Below, piece by piece: positions 26,715 through 32,939 of a stretch of DNA of 46,184 nucleotides. The position numbers and the translations under genes were made by a program. A model generated the notes under the pieces. The model ran no database searches, was not told the DNA's origin, and saw nothing but the letters and a program-made list of their open reading frames with translations. Origin of the DNA: Patescibacteria group bacterium (lineage in GTDB: Bacteria; Patescibacteriota; Patescibacteriia; UBA10025; JAHIVO01); assembly GCA_022560375.1 (NCBI GenBank), contig JADFTK010000004.1:1-46184 (forward strand). The letters are read 5' to 3'. The number at the start of each line of letters is the position of its first letter. The stretch's first letter is position 1.

Positions 26715-27292
26715 CTTTTACCGAGCATTTTAAGCGCCTCCCGTACTCTAGCGGCAGCTGTTTCTATAGAATGATCGACCTGGCTCAAAGCCTCACGAGC
26801 CTCTCTAATAGTATAACCCAGACTTACTAAGGCATCGATGGCTTCCCCGTCTGCTATCACGCCGGACAATCCTTGGCCGTCTGACTTGGCATCAAAGGTA
26901 ATTTTATTTTTTAGCTCAATGATAATCCTTTGGGCTGTCTTGCTGCCTATGCCTGATACTTTAGTCAATAATGAATCATCCTCGCTAGTAATAGCGTTTT
27001 TCATATCACCTACCGGCACTAAAGACATGATAGTCAATCCCGACTTCGGACCAACACCACTCACTCCAATCAACAGTTTAAATAGATCCAACTCCTCCCG
27101 TGCCGGAAACCCATACAGCTCCATAATATCCTCACGAACGTACATATGAGTAAATAAATTCACCGGATCACCTGCTTTTACTTTCTCCATAAATAATGAG
27201 GTCACAAAAACTTCATAGCCAACTTTGTTTACTTCAACTATGAGTGATTTGTTAGTTTTTAATTGGATGGTACCGTCTAGTGAGGCAATCAT
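26711..27292 (-). CDS. ruvA: Holliday junction branch migration protein RuvA
   Basis: RuvA binds four-way junctions and loads the RuvB motor. The 193-residue protein has the N-terminal OB fold (MIASLDGTIQLKT...VGYEVFVT), two helix-hairpin-helix motifs (LIGVSGVGPKSGL and KVSGIGSKTAQRIIIELK) and the small domain III that contacts RuvB (EAIDALVSLGYTIREAREAL). Length is normal. ruvB and ruvC are not in the window. It heads an overlapping operon with femAB. Short tatatcaa direct repeats lie just upstream. Confidence 0.96.
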   Translation of the reverse strand: MIASLDGTIQLKTNKSLIVEVNKVGYEVFVTSLFMEKVKAGDPVNLFTHMYVREDIMELYGFPAREELDLFKLLIGVSGVGPKSGLTIMSLVPVGDMKNAITSEDDSLLTKVSGIGSKTAQRIIIELKNKITFDAKSDGQGLSGVIADGEAIDALVSLGYTIREAREALSQVDHSIETAAARVREALKMLGKR

Positions 27293-27400
27293 ACGCTCAG
27301 TTAGTATATCAAGTAGTATATCAAATTACCCGAGCACAAAAAAGCCTCTATTAATATCAAATAGTATCAAACAAATTAAATAGCTGAACAAAAAATCATG

Positions 27401-28972
27401 CTAGGCTGCTTTTAAACCAGCCACTGCACTCTCGAAGTGGGCAATTCCCTCTTTGACAATGGAATCCACGTCATCAGTACAGGCACTACTGCAATCTATG
27501 GTCAGCTTGGAATTCTCTTTCCTGAGCGTCAATAGCTTAAACCGGTCCTCACTATGCTCTATCTCAGTAATGCCCCGTATTTTATCATCGCGCAATATAT
27601 CATAACCTCGCTTCTGAAAAGATTCAATCAAAAAATCGCGCAAGGCAGTCACTATATGAGGGGATTGTTCGACGGTCCAATATGGCTCAATGACAGAAAC
27701 CATATCTTCATCAGGAGGATTCCTCAATCCTGATTTAGGATTTTTGAACAGTGGCACTAAAATTAACGGAGCCATGAGTGTGGTTATTAAAGTCATCATG
27801 ATAGAAACGCCAAATATTTCATTACTGATTATGCCCGCCGATAAACCGATGCCAGCAATAATCAAGGCTACCTCCCCACGCGGCAGCATGCCAATGCCAA
27901 TCCGCATCGACCCCATGAAATTGAAACCAGAAAACAAAGCAGGCAATCCTGAACCAACTACTTTACCAAAAATAGCGAAAGCAGTAATTACTAAACCAAA
28001 CACTAAGACGGCACCCATGGACCTAAAATCAACCAATGTCCCCATAATAGCAAAAAATACAGGCACAATCAGGTGTGATGCTCCAGCTAACTTTTCCTCC
28101 AGCTCTTTACCTAGCTTGGTCACTGAAAGCAAGATACCTGTCAGATAAGCACCGATGATCATGGCCAGACCAAACATTTCTGCTATGGCGGCCACAGCGA
28201 AAACAATAGCAGCTGCTATGGCGGCATAAGACTTTCCCTCCAGTTTAAGCAGTACATTGGAAAGTTTATTGCCGAACATCCAACCAAGAAATACCATGCC
28301 ACCTAAAAAGCCAATAGCCTTCAAGCCTATGACTCCTAACTCAGACAAGGATACGCCCTCAGAACCACTGCCAGCCATTGATATCACTAGGGCTAATATC
28401 ATAATACCAAGTATGTCGTCAATGACTGCGGCGGCTAATATGGTTACACCCTCCCGGGTATCCAATTTATACATATCGGATAACACGCGCGCGGTAATTC
28501 CTACGGAGGTAGCCACCATAATAGCTCCCATAAACATGGCTGGTACATCAAAGAGGCTGTCAGCAAAGCCAAATAGCACTGTCCCCCAGGCGCCTAGGAA
28601 AAACGGTACGACCACACCGCCAATGGCAATACCCAACGATTTCAAACCATACTTCACGAACAGCTTGGCGTCTGTCTCTAAACCAACTAAAAATAACAGT
28701 AAGACCGCGCCAATCTGACCAAAAAAGTATAATTCTGTCGAGATGGGTAGAGTGGATACATGCTCTCCCACCGCTTCTACAATAGGAAAAAGCTGGCCAA
28801 TCCAGGGCAGATTAATTGCCCCAAAGGCAAATGGGCCAACGACCATACCACCAATTAATTCCCCCAAAACCTCCGATTGTTTAAATTTCTTGAAGGCCAA
28901 CCCAAATAATTTAGCGGCCAGCAGCAATATGGCCAGCTGGAGAACCAAATGCGCGAGTTCCTGTGGATCCAT
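27401..28972 (-). CDS. Kef-type cation:proton antiporter (CPA2 family)
   Basis: A 523-residue integral membrane protein with about 12 helices in residues 1-400. It belongs to the CPA2 monovalent cation/proton antiporter family: QIGAVLLLFLVGLETD, MVATSVGITARVLSDM, AAAVIDDILGIMILA (the conserved Asp pair region) and GMLPRGEVALIIAGIGL. Members exchange Na+ or K+ for protons in pH or ion homeostasis. The C-terminus (~400-523) is a soluble domain without an obvious nucleotide-binding TrkA-N motif, so gating may differ from KefB/C. A consensus promoter lies at 29040-29067. Confidence 0.9.
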   Translation of the reverse strand: MDPQELAHLVLQLAILLLAAKLFGLAFKKFKQSEVLGELIGGMVVGPFAFGAINLPWIGQLFPIVEAVGEHVSTLPISTELYFFGQIGAVLLLFLVGLETDAKLFVKYGLKSLGIAIGGVVVPFFLGAWGTVLFGFADSLFDVPAMFMGAIMVATSVGITARVLSDMYKLDTREGVTILAAAVIDDILGIMILALVISMAGSGSEGVSLSELGVIGLKAIGFLGGMVFLGWMFGNKLSNVLLKLEGKSYAAIAAAIVFAVAAIAEMFGLAMIIGAYLTGILLSVTKLGKELEEKLAGASHLIVPVFFAIMGTLVDFRSMGAVLVFGLVITAFAIFGKVVGSGLPALFSGFNFMGSMRIGIGMLPRGEVALIIAGIGLSAGIISNEIFGVSIMMTLITTLMAPLILVPLFKNPKSGLRNPPDEDMVSVIEPYWTVEQSPHIVTALRDFLIESFQKRGYDILRDDKIRGITEIEHSEDRFKLLTLRKENSKLTIDCSSACTDDVDSIVKEGIAHFESAVAGLKAA

Positions 28973-29068
28973 TTTTTATTTTCTCTTAAAAAACCTAAAT
29001 TTATTAAAAAAGTCCGACCTGCCGAACTTGTTAGCATTCATAATAAACTTTTTTACCAAAGTGTCAAG
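28972..29068. repeat. 97-bp direct repeat, copy 1 (kefB promoter and 5'UTR)
   Basis: Matches 29484-29580 at a constant offset of 512 with 6 mismatches and no gaps. It starts exactly at the antiporter start codon and ends just beyond the -35, so the repeat unit is the whole promoter plus leader. A GC hairpin (GTTCG/CGGAC) followed by six T lies within the leader. Confidence 0.9.
29040..29067 (-). promoter_or_regulatory. Promoter of the CPA2 antiporter gene
   Basis: Perfect TTGACA (29067-29062), 16-base spacer, TATTAT (29045-29040) on the minus strand. A terminator-like hairpin with a T-run follows within about 25 bases of the expected start, suggesting attenuation. Confidence 0.65.
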
Positions 29069-29098
29069 ATATCTGTAGAAATATACACCTATAGACCA

Positions 29099-29128
29099 TT
29101 TGCTAAACAACTAAATTCATGGTAAAAT
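29099..29128 (+). promoter_or_regulatory. Possible promoter of the small membrane protein gene
   Basis: TTTGCT, 18-base spacer ending in GG, TAAAAT (29123-29128), 40 bases before the start codon. The -35 is weak. Confidence 0.35.
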
Positions 29129-29168
29129 ATTAAAAAATGAACTTTCAAAAAAGAAATTGAGGTAAAAA

Positions 29169-29420
29169 ATGAAAAAATTATGCATATTATTGCGTAGTGA
29201 AAAATTGACTATAACATTACAAAGACTGACAATTTCCCTCTTTATTGGATCTATGTTCATGCTTATAGCTTTGTTGCTTATTGAGACAAATAGAATGTCT
29301 ATCAATACAGTTCCTGTTGAAATTATCAATAATATAAGATTGTTTATAGCAGCTATTGGACTATCTGGGTTCACTCTAGGGGCTATCTGCTCAAAAGAAA
29401 TCATCCGCCAAGTTTTATAA
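29169..29420 (+). CDS. Small two-helix membrane protein, unknown
   Basis: An 83-residue protein with two membrane segments (about 21-40, ISLFIGSMFMLIALLLI; and 55-75, NIRLFIAAIGLSGFTLGAI). GAGG stands 6 bases before the ATG and an intrinsic terminator follows, so it looks like a complete single-gene unit. It is the only plus-strand gene in this stretch and is framed by the two 97-bp repeats. No family is recognised. Confidence 0.65.
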   Translation: MKKLCILLRSEKLTITLQRLTISLFIGSMFMLIALLLIETNRMSINTVPVEIINNIRLFIAAIGLSGFTLGAICSKEIIRQVL

Positions 29421-29460
29421 TGTGCCGGAATTACCTTAAATCTTTTTCAAGAAAATATTA

Positions 29461-29489
29461 CCCTGTTTCGTAATGATTCAGGGTTTTTT
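29461..29489 (+). terminator. Intrinsic terminator of the small membrane protein gene
   Basis: CCCTG (29461-29465) pairs with CAGGG (29479-29483), followed by TTTTTTATTTT on the plus strand. Confidence 0.8.
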
Positions 29490-29580
29490 ATTTTCCCTTA
29501 AAAAATCTAAATTTATTAAAAAAGTCCGACCTGCCGGACTAATTAGCATTCATAATAAACTTTTCTACCAAAGTGTCAAG
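29484..29580. repeat. 97-bp direct repeat, copy 2 (orphan promoter copy)
   Basis: A copy of the antiporter promoter and 5'UTR without the gene. TTGACA (29579-29574), 16-base spacer and TATTAT (29557-29552) are intact on the minus strand. The leader hairpin GTCCG/CGGAC with six T (29539-29518) is stronger than in copy 1. It could express a very short RNA or be a remnant of a deleted paralogue. Confidence 0.85.
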
Positions 29581-29598
29581 TACATAGAGGGTTGACAT

Positions 29599-29632
29599 AA
29601 AAAAAAAGAGAGATGCAGGTTGCACATCTCTC
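29599..29632 (-). terminator. Strong intrinsic terminator after the acidic-protein gene
   Basis: On the minus strand GAGAGATG (29632-29625) pairs with CATCTCTC (29615-29608), followed by nine T. Confidence 0.85.
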
Positions 29633-29663
29633 ATAATGGTAATGGTCGCTGGAAGCCTTTTAA

Positions 29664-29720
29664 TCAGCCTTGCGCACTACCTCCTCCATCCACATCTTCT
29701 GACGAAGATGGATCTCCGGA
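29664..29720 (-). other. In-frame extension after the TAG of the acidic-protein gene
   Basis: Directly after the TAG at 29721, the same frame continues for 18 codons (SGDPSSSEDVDGGGSAQG) to a TGA. Its S/D/G-rich composition matches the preceding tail. It may be a recently truncated C-terminus, or be reached by read-through. Confidence 0.4.
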
Positions 29721-29990
29721 CTAAGAATCATCAGTACCCGGGGAACTGGACTCTTCTGCCGGAGTGTCGGATGCCGGTGGTGCAGCCGAATCATCGGGCT
29801 TGTCAGACTTTTCAGGCTCCTCGGGCTTGTCCATTTCGGTACAGAGCATGCGTACCAGTGCGAGGAATCCTATTGCCGCTGCTGCGGCGGGTTTGTCCAA
29901 TTCGACTTGTTTATCTGCTGCGTCTAACGATGTACGCCAGTCAAAAACTTCCTGTTGGATCTCTCCAGATCCGGACTCATCTGCTGCCAT
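29721..29990 (-). CDS. Small acidic low-complexity protein, unknown
   Basis: An 89-residue protein. Residues 1-55 could form helices (IQQEVFDWRTSLDAADKQVE, then AAAAAIGFLALVRML). The rest is a disordered tail rich in E, D, P, S and K. The start is well supported: AGGAGG lies 4 bases before ATG at 29990. A strong terminator follows. GC content is clearly above that of its neighbours, which suggests acquisition. No family is recognised. An overlapping plus-strand frame exists but has no ribosome-binding site. Confidence 0.65.
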   Translation of the reverse strand: MAADESGSGEIQQEVFDWRTSLDAADKQVELDKPAAAAAIGFLALVRMLCTEMDKPEEPEKSDKPDDSAAPPASDTPAEESSSPGTDDS

Positions 29991-30247
29991 GATTTCCTCC
30001 TGCCCCTCTCTGGGAGCTTTTTATGTTGTTAATTAGTTGTTAAAAGGTAATAAGGAACATTTCTAAAATCTAACTTTTTAAACTAACCCATAACTATTGT
30101 TTTGTCAAGGGGTGCCCTCACTTCTTTCAAAGTTTTGTACAAAAATTAGTAACAAGGAACGATTCTAAAGCTAACCCTCTTGCACTTGCTCAGAGCGATA
30201 ACTCAGTCAAGAAAAAAACGTCCCCTTTTAATAACAGACCCTATGAG
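29991..30247. other. Leader/promoter region of the acidic-protein gene with a direct repeat
   Basis: A perfect TTGACA lies on the minus strand at 30108-30103, but no good -10 stands 16-18 bases on (TAGTTT at best). Two near copies of AAGGAAC-(1-2)-TTCTAAA-(1-2)-CTAAC occur at 30052-30074 and 30153-30175, one on each side of the -35, about 101 bases apart, as possible operator half-sites. No gene is seen. Confidence 0.35.
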
Positions 30248-30548
30248 TTAATTTGGTTTTGATTGAAGCTTTGCTTCAGAAATTCTGATCACTCCTTTCA
30301 GTAATGGTTTGAGCTCTGCCGAAGCATTGTTTAATTCCTCCCTGCAAATGTCCAAAACACGCATATGGCTGATATCCCATATTTCCTAACGGCCAGCCCA
30401 GCTGAATATACTTTAATTCCATCAATGCCAAGTGATTGAATGATTCTAATTACATATTCTTTTTACCAGAGTGTGGCCCGCCAGTTTGTTTGGGCAATGG
30501 GATACGGCCATGTAAACTCTTAAAGCACTCGGGGTCAGAACCGTCTAA
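30248..30548 (-). pseudogene. Frameshifted remnant of an unidentified gene
   Basis: Three coding-like minus-strand pieces follow each other in different frames just after the STAS-like gene: DPECFKSLHGRIPLPKQTGG, then RIIQSLGIDGIKVYSAGLAV with RKYGISAIC, then RVLDICREELNNASAELKPL to a TAA at 30248. Stops and frame changes separate them. No family is recognised. It may be a former third gene of the neighbouring two-gene module. Confidence 0.45.
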
Positions 30549-30549
30549 A

Positions 30550-30858
30550 TTATTCCGCTTCGTTCCTCCGAGTAAATTTTATATTGTGTATTTTCTCTAA
30601 CATATTCAAGGTAGCTTCAACGGAAAGATTTTTCGTATCCACCAAAATCAGCCGGGTGCCAAATTGTTTTATCAAAGGCGCAAAAAATTCGTCGCCCCAT
30701 GAGGGAGAAAAAGTGTTAACTCCGGTAAAAACAACTTCAACTGATTCACTGTCGGTAATATCACTAAGTGACGGTTTAAAAGCGGCCAAGGCTTCCCTGC
30801 CTTCTTCACGAGAAGTGAGCGTGGTACCAAATTTTTTTAGTTCAATAACCATATACAT
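30550..30858 (-). CDS. STAS-like protein (DUF4325 type)
   Basis: A 102-residue protein with the pattern of the STAS-like DUF4325 family: an N-terminal strand-helix start (LTSREEGREAL), the central VVFTGVNTFSPSWGDEFFAP block and a final LILVDTKNLSVEATLNMLE. STAS folds are often partners and phospho-targets of anti-sigma-type kinases. The ATG follows the stop of the HTH-ATPase gene with no spacing, implying translational coupling and a shared complex. The DUF4325 assignment is by pattern memory only. Confidence 0.7.
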   Translation of the reverse strand: MYMVIELKKFGTTLTSREEGREALAAFKPSLSDITDSESVEVVFTGVNTFSPSWGDEFFAPLIKQFGTRLILVDTKNLSVEATLNMLEKIHNIKFTRRNEAE

Positions 30859-31599
30859 TTAATAATTTATTATAGCAAAGGTTCCTTTAACAAAATCCGG
30901 ATTTTTTTCTATCTTGAGAGTTTTATTTATTTTACTCAAAGAAAGGACAGCGTCGCCCGAGTGGAAAAAAAGTTTGAAATTATAATCTACTACCACTTTT
31001 CTGACGTATTTCAGACCATTACCTCTGGCTTCCGGGGCACGTCCCGATATTATTTCCGTGAAAGCAACTTTTAATGCCTCTAGATGATCGGGTAGAGTAG
31101 GCCTGACTTGCCTTAATGTTTTTAATACCCCCTGTCCTCGATCCACCAAAACAACCTTTCTTTTGTTAGTATTATACCCAAAAAATGTTCCTGGCACATC
31201 CGGCCAATTACCAAGGTTGTGGTCAAAAGAGTTATTGCCAATCTCCCCGGTTACAGCGACTATAAGCGGGAATATTTTAGTAAGATTATAATTTTGACTT
31301 AAATCATACTCAAGTCTAGATAATCTGGCCTTAAAAATTGACCTGTCCGGACAATGGAATCTTCGTAGTATTTCAGGAGGATTTGGATCAAGCGCCCATT
31401 TTTGGGCAATTTTTAAAAGAACCTGAAAATTATTTGATAAAAAATTTTCAATATCATTTTCATCATAATAGTATCGGCTGATTTTACCGGTTTGCTTCCT
31501 TTTAGCCTTTAAGCGGCCGGATTTGTCCCATCGGCGCAAAGTTTGCTGGTTAACCGCTAATTTGTTGGCTGTTTCTCTTATGGTAAATTCTGTGTTCAT
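30859..31599 (-). CDS. MerR-type HTH fused to a GHKL (Bergerat-fold) ATPase
   Basis: A 246-residue fusion. Residues 1-55 form a MerR/excisionase-like winged HTH (FTIRETANKLAVNQQTLRRW, KISRYYYDENDIENFL). A helical linker (~60-110) leads to a histidine-kinase-type ATPase: N-box GEIGNNSFDHN at 118-128, G1 box DRGQG at 153-157, G2 box RGNGLKYV at 192-199. No phospho-acceptor histidine domain is seen, so it resembles anti-sigma-factor kinases rather than sensor kinases. It is coupled to a STAS-like gene. ATG at 31599 is preferred to the TTG at 31605. Inference: a DNA-binding switch whose ATPase acts on the STAS partner. Confidence 0.8.
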   Translation of the reverse strand: MNTEFTIRETANKLAVNQQTLRRWDKSGRLKAKRKQTGKISRYYYDENDIENFLSNNFQVLLKIAQKWALDPNPPEILRRFHCPDRSIFKARLSRLEYDLSQNYNLTKIFPLIVAVTGEIGNNSFDHNLGNWPDVPGTFFGYNTNKRKVVLVDRGQGVLKTLRQVRPTLPDHLEALKVAFTEIISGRAPEARGNGLKYVRKVVVDYNFKLFFHSGDAVLSLSKINKTLKIEKNPDFVKGTFAIINY

Positions 31600-31620
31600 A
31601 AACAATTATAAGAATAACAC

Positions 31621-31708
31621 ATATACATTATTTAAACAAGTTTTTCTATTTTTTTGAGGTTTTTTTTATAAAACCTATACATTTTGTGTGGTATTGGCTA
31701 TACAAAAA
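31621..31708 (-). promoter_or_regulatory. Promoter region of the HTH-ATPase gene with three TGTATA motifs
   Basis: TTGTTT, 17-base spacer, TATTCT and a nearby TATAAT lie just before the start on the minus strand. Three copies of a TGTATA core with A/T-rich flanks occur at about 31621-31630, 31675-31684 and 31699-31708 in the same orientation. They could be binding sites of the encoded HTH protein. Confidence 0.35.
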
Positions 31709-31734
31709 CTACCTAATATAGAGACATTTACTTA

Positions 31735-31763
31735 ATAAAAAAAGAGGTGTGAATAACACCTCT
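31735..31763 (-). terminator. Intrinsic terminator of the cupin gene
   Basis: AGAGGTGT (31743-31750) pairs with ACACCTCT (31756-31763). The minus-strand reading is followed by a run of seven T. Confidence 0.85.
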
Positions 31764-31779
31764 TTGTATAAAAACCTAA

Positions 31780-32136
31780 CTATTCTTCGTAATAGTCGCC
31801 TTCTTCCCAGTTAAATTTGAAAACGACATAACGGAAGTCATGTTTGCTATGATTTGAGACCGCATGCCAATCATCTGGCTCGACGATCAAGACATCCCCA
31901 GGCTCGAGATTAATGACCTCGCCATTCACGACGAATCGGCCATTGACATTAGTGAAATAAAATATTTCAGTTTGCAGTTTGTGATAGTGATTCTCACACA
32001 CTTGGCCGGGAGCAATCTTGAGCTCTTGTACTAGCAACCCAGGTTGGCCAATATCCTCAGGCAGGGCTAGCGGTTTTTTACTATACCCTGGTTTATCTAA
32101 CCACTGTTTATCAGCATTACTAATGTGTTTCACCAT
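31780..32136 (-). CDS. Cupin-fold protein
   Basis: A 118-residue single-domain cupin. Motif 1 is complete, with metal ligands in ENHYHKLQTEIFYF (His-x-His...Glu). Motif 2 is GDVLIVEPDDWHAVSN, giving the fourth ligand His. Such small cupins are often sugar or amino-acid-derivative isomerases, dioxygenases or sensors; the substrate is unknown. AAAGGAGGT abuts the ATG at 32136, which is too close, so the adjoining GTG at 32133 may be the true start. A promoter and inverted repeat lie upstream and a terminator downstream, making this a single-gene unit. Confidence 0.85.
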   Translation of the reverse strand: MVKHISNADKQWLDKPGYSKKPLALPEDIGQPGLLVQELKIAPGQVCENHYHKLQTEIFYFTNVNGRFVVNGEVINLEPGDVLIVEPDDWHAVSNHSKHDFRYVVFKFNWEEGDYYEE

Positions 32137-32190
32137 ACCTCCTTTGTTTTTTTGAAAGTTCTATGTTGATAAACTATAATAAACCACTTT

Positions 32191-32225
32191 AATATATAAT
32201 GTTTTATCTGTCAACATTATATATT
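32191..32225. promoter_or_regulatory. Perfect 13-bp inverted repeat over the cupin promoter (operator)
   Basis: AATATATAATGTT (32191-32203) and AACATTATATATT (32213-32225) are perfect inverted arms around 9 bases. A TTGACA -35 for the cupin (minus strand, 32214-32209) lies in the spacer, with a weak TAAAGT 17 bases on. Symmetry and position suggest a dimeric regulator site. Confidence 0.55.
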
Positions 32226-32294
32226 GACGGAAAGTCAAAGCGTCAGATCACTTCTCTACGTTATTTAGATCTTATGCTATAGTCAAGTTAAATC

Positions 32295-32346
32295 TGTCAT
32301 TCTGAGACCCGACATTCATCGGGGTAGACTCCGCGAAGAATCCTCT
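32295..32346. repeat. Dispersed repeat unit ('gtcattctgag...gaagaatc')
   Basis: TGTCATTCTGAG followed by a short variable part and GAAGAATCCTC. Related units lie at 35298-35376, 35420-35466 and 35490-35522. It is non-coding. Confidence 0.6.
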
Positions 32347-32382
32347 TGCCTTATAGTAAAGAGTTTTTTACTAACATGCCAA

Positions 32383-32442
32383 AAATTTAAACTACAATCA
32401 TCTTTCCAGCCAACTGGCGACCAGCCCCAGGCCATTAAAAAT
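32383..32442 (+). pseudogene. Diverged duplicate of the uvrB 5' end
   Basis: Sixty bases align without gaps to the start of uvrB at 32943-33002 (offset 560), 50 of 60 identical. Most differences in the core are silent: both copies read [12 protein letters not shown]. This copy runs into a stop at 32454-32456 and has no in-frame ATG. It is a remnant or a foreign uvrB end left by recombination. Confidence 0.8.
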
Positions 32443-32454
32443 CTCAGAAAATAA

Positions 32455-32883
32455 CTAATTTGCCTGGTTTGAATTCTGTGGGCTCTGACCTATGTTACCT
32501 TGACCAGCTGATAAAATCCTATAATTCTTATGAACGTAATGAAAAACAATAAAGACGACCAAGCTAATAAGCAAATTAACAATATTAGTAAAAATTGATA
32601 GCAACAGAAATATCCCCAATAACCAGCGTGCCCAATCAGAAATATATAACACTCCAATTATAATTGCTGTACCAATCCCCACTTGCAAAAAAATAACAAT
32701 TGATAACATTGTACTTGAAGCTACTGACGAATCGTCAAATAAAGCAAATACAGAAATTAAATCTAATATTCCAAGTATTAAGCTGATTATCAGCCAGAGT
32801 AGTAAGAATAACCATAAAAAATACAAGCTACTTTTTCTTTTTAAGTGATTTGATCTCTCTTTAAAAACAGTTTGTAATGACAT
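32455..32883 (-). CDS. Small multi-pass membrane protein, unknown
   Basis: A 142-residue protein with a basic start (FKERSNHLKRKS) and about four membrane segments (residues ~20-50, 58-82, 87-115). A short Gln/Asn/Ser-rich tail follows. No family is recognised. It lies between the uvrB 5' duplicate and the real uvrB, transcribed divergently from uvrB across a gap of about 56 bases, and may have come in with the segment bounded by the duplication. Confidence 0.6.
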   Translation of the reverse strand: MSLQTVFKERSNHLKRKSSLYFLWLFLLLWLIISLILGILDLISVFALFDDSSVASSTMLSIVIFLQVGIGTAIIIGVLYISDWARWLLGIFLLLSIFTNIVNLLISLVVFIVFHYVHKNYRILSAGQGNIGQSPQNSNQAN

Positions 32884-32939
32884 AAGGTTTTTTATTAATA
32901 ATTTAATTGCATTATAATTATACCAAAAGCATTAAAATA

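Noticed and set aside
27300-27326. Tandem tagtatatcaa repeat upstream of ruvA as an operator or SOS box
   Set aside because: Just two short AT-rich copies, with no match to a known LexA box, so chance is likely.
29764-30036. Plus-strand frame of 90 codons opposite the acidic-protein gene
   Set aside because: The minus-strand frame has a strong AGGAGG and a terminator. This one is its Ser/Ala-rich shadow with no signals.
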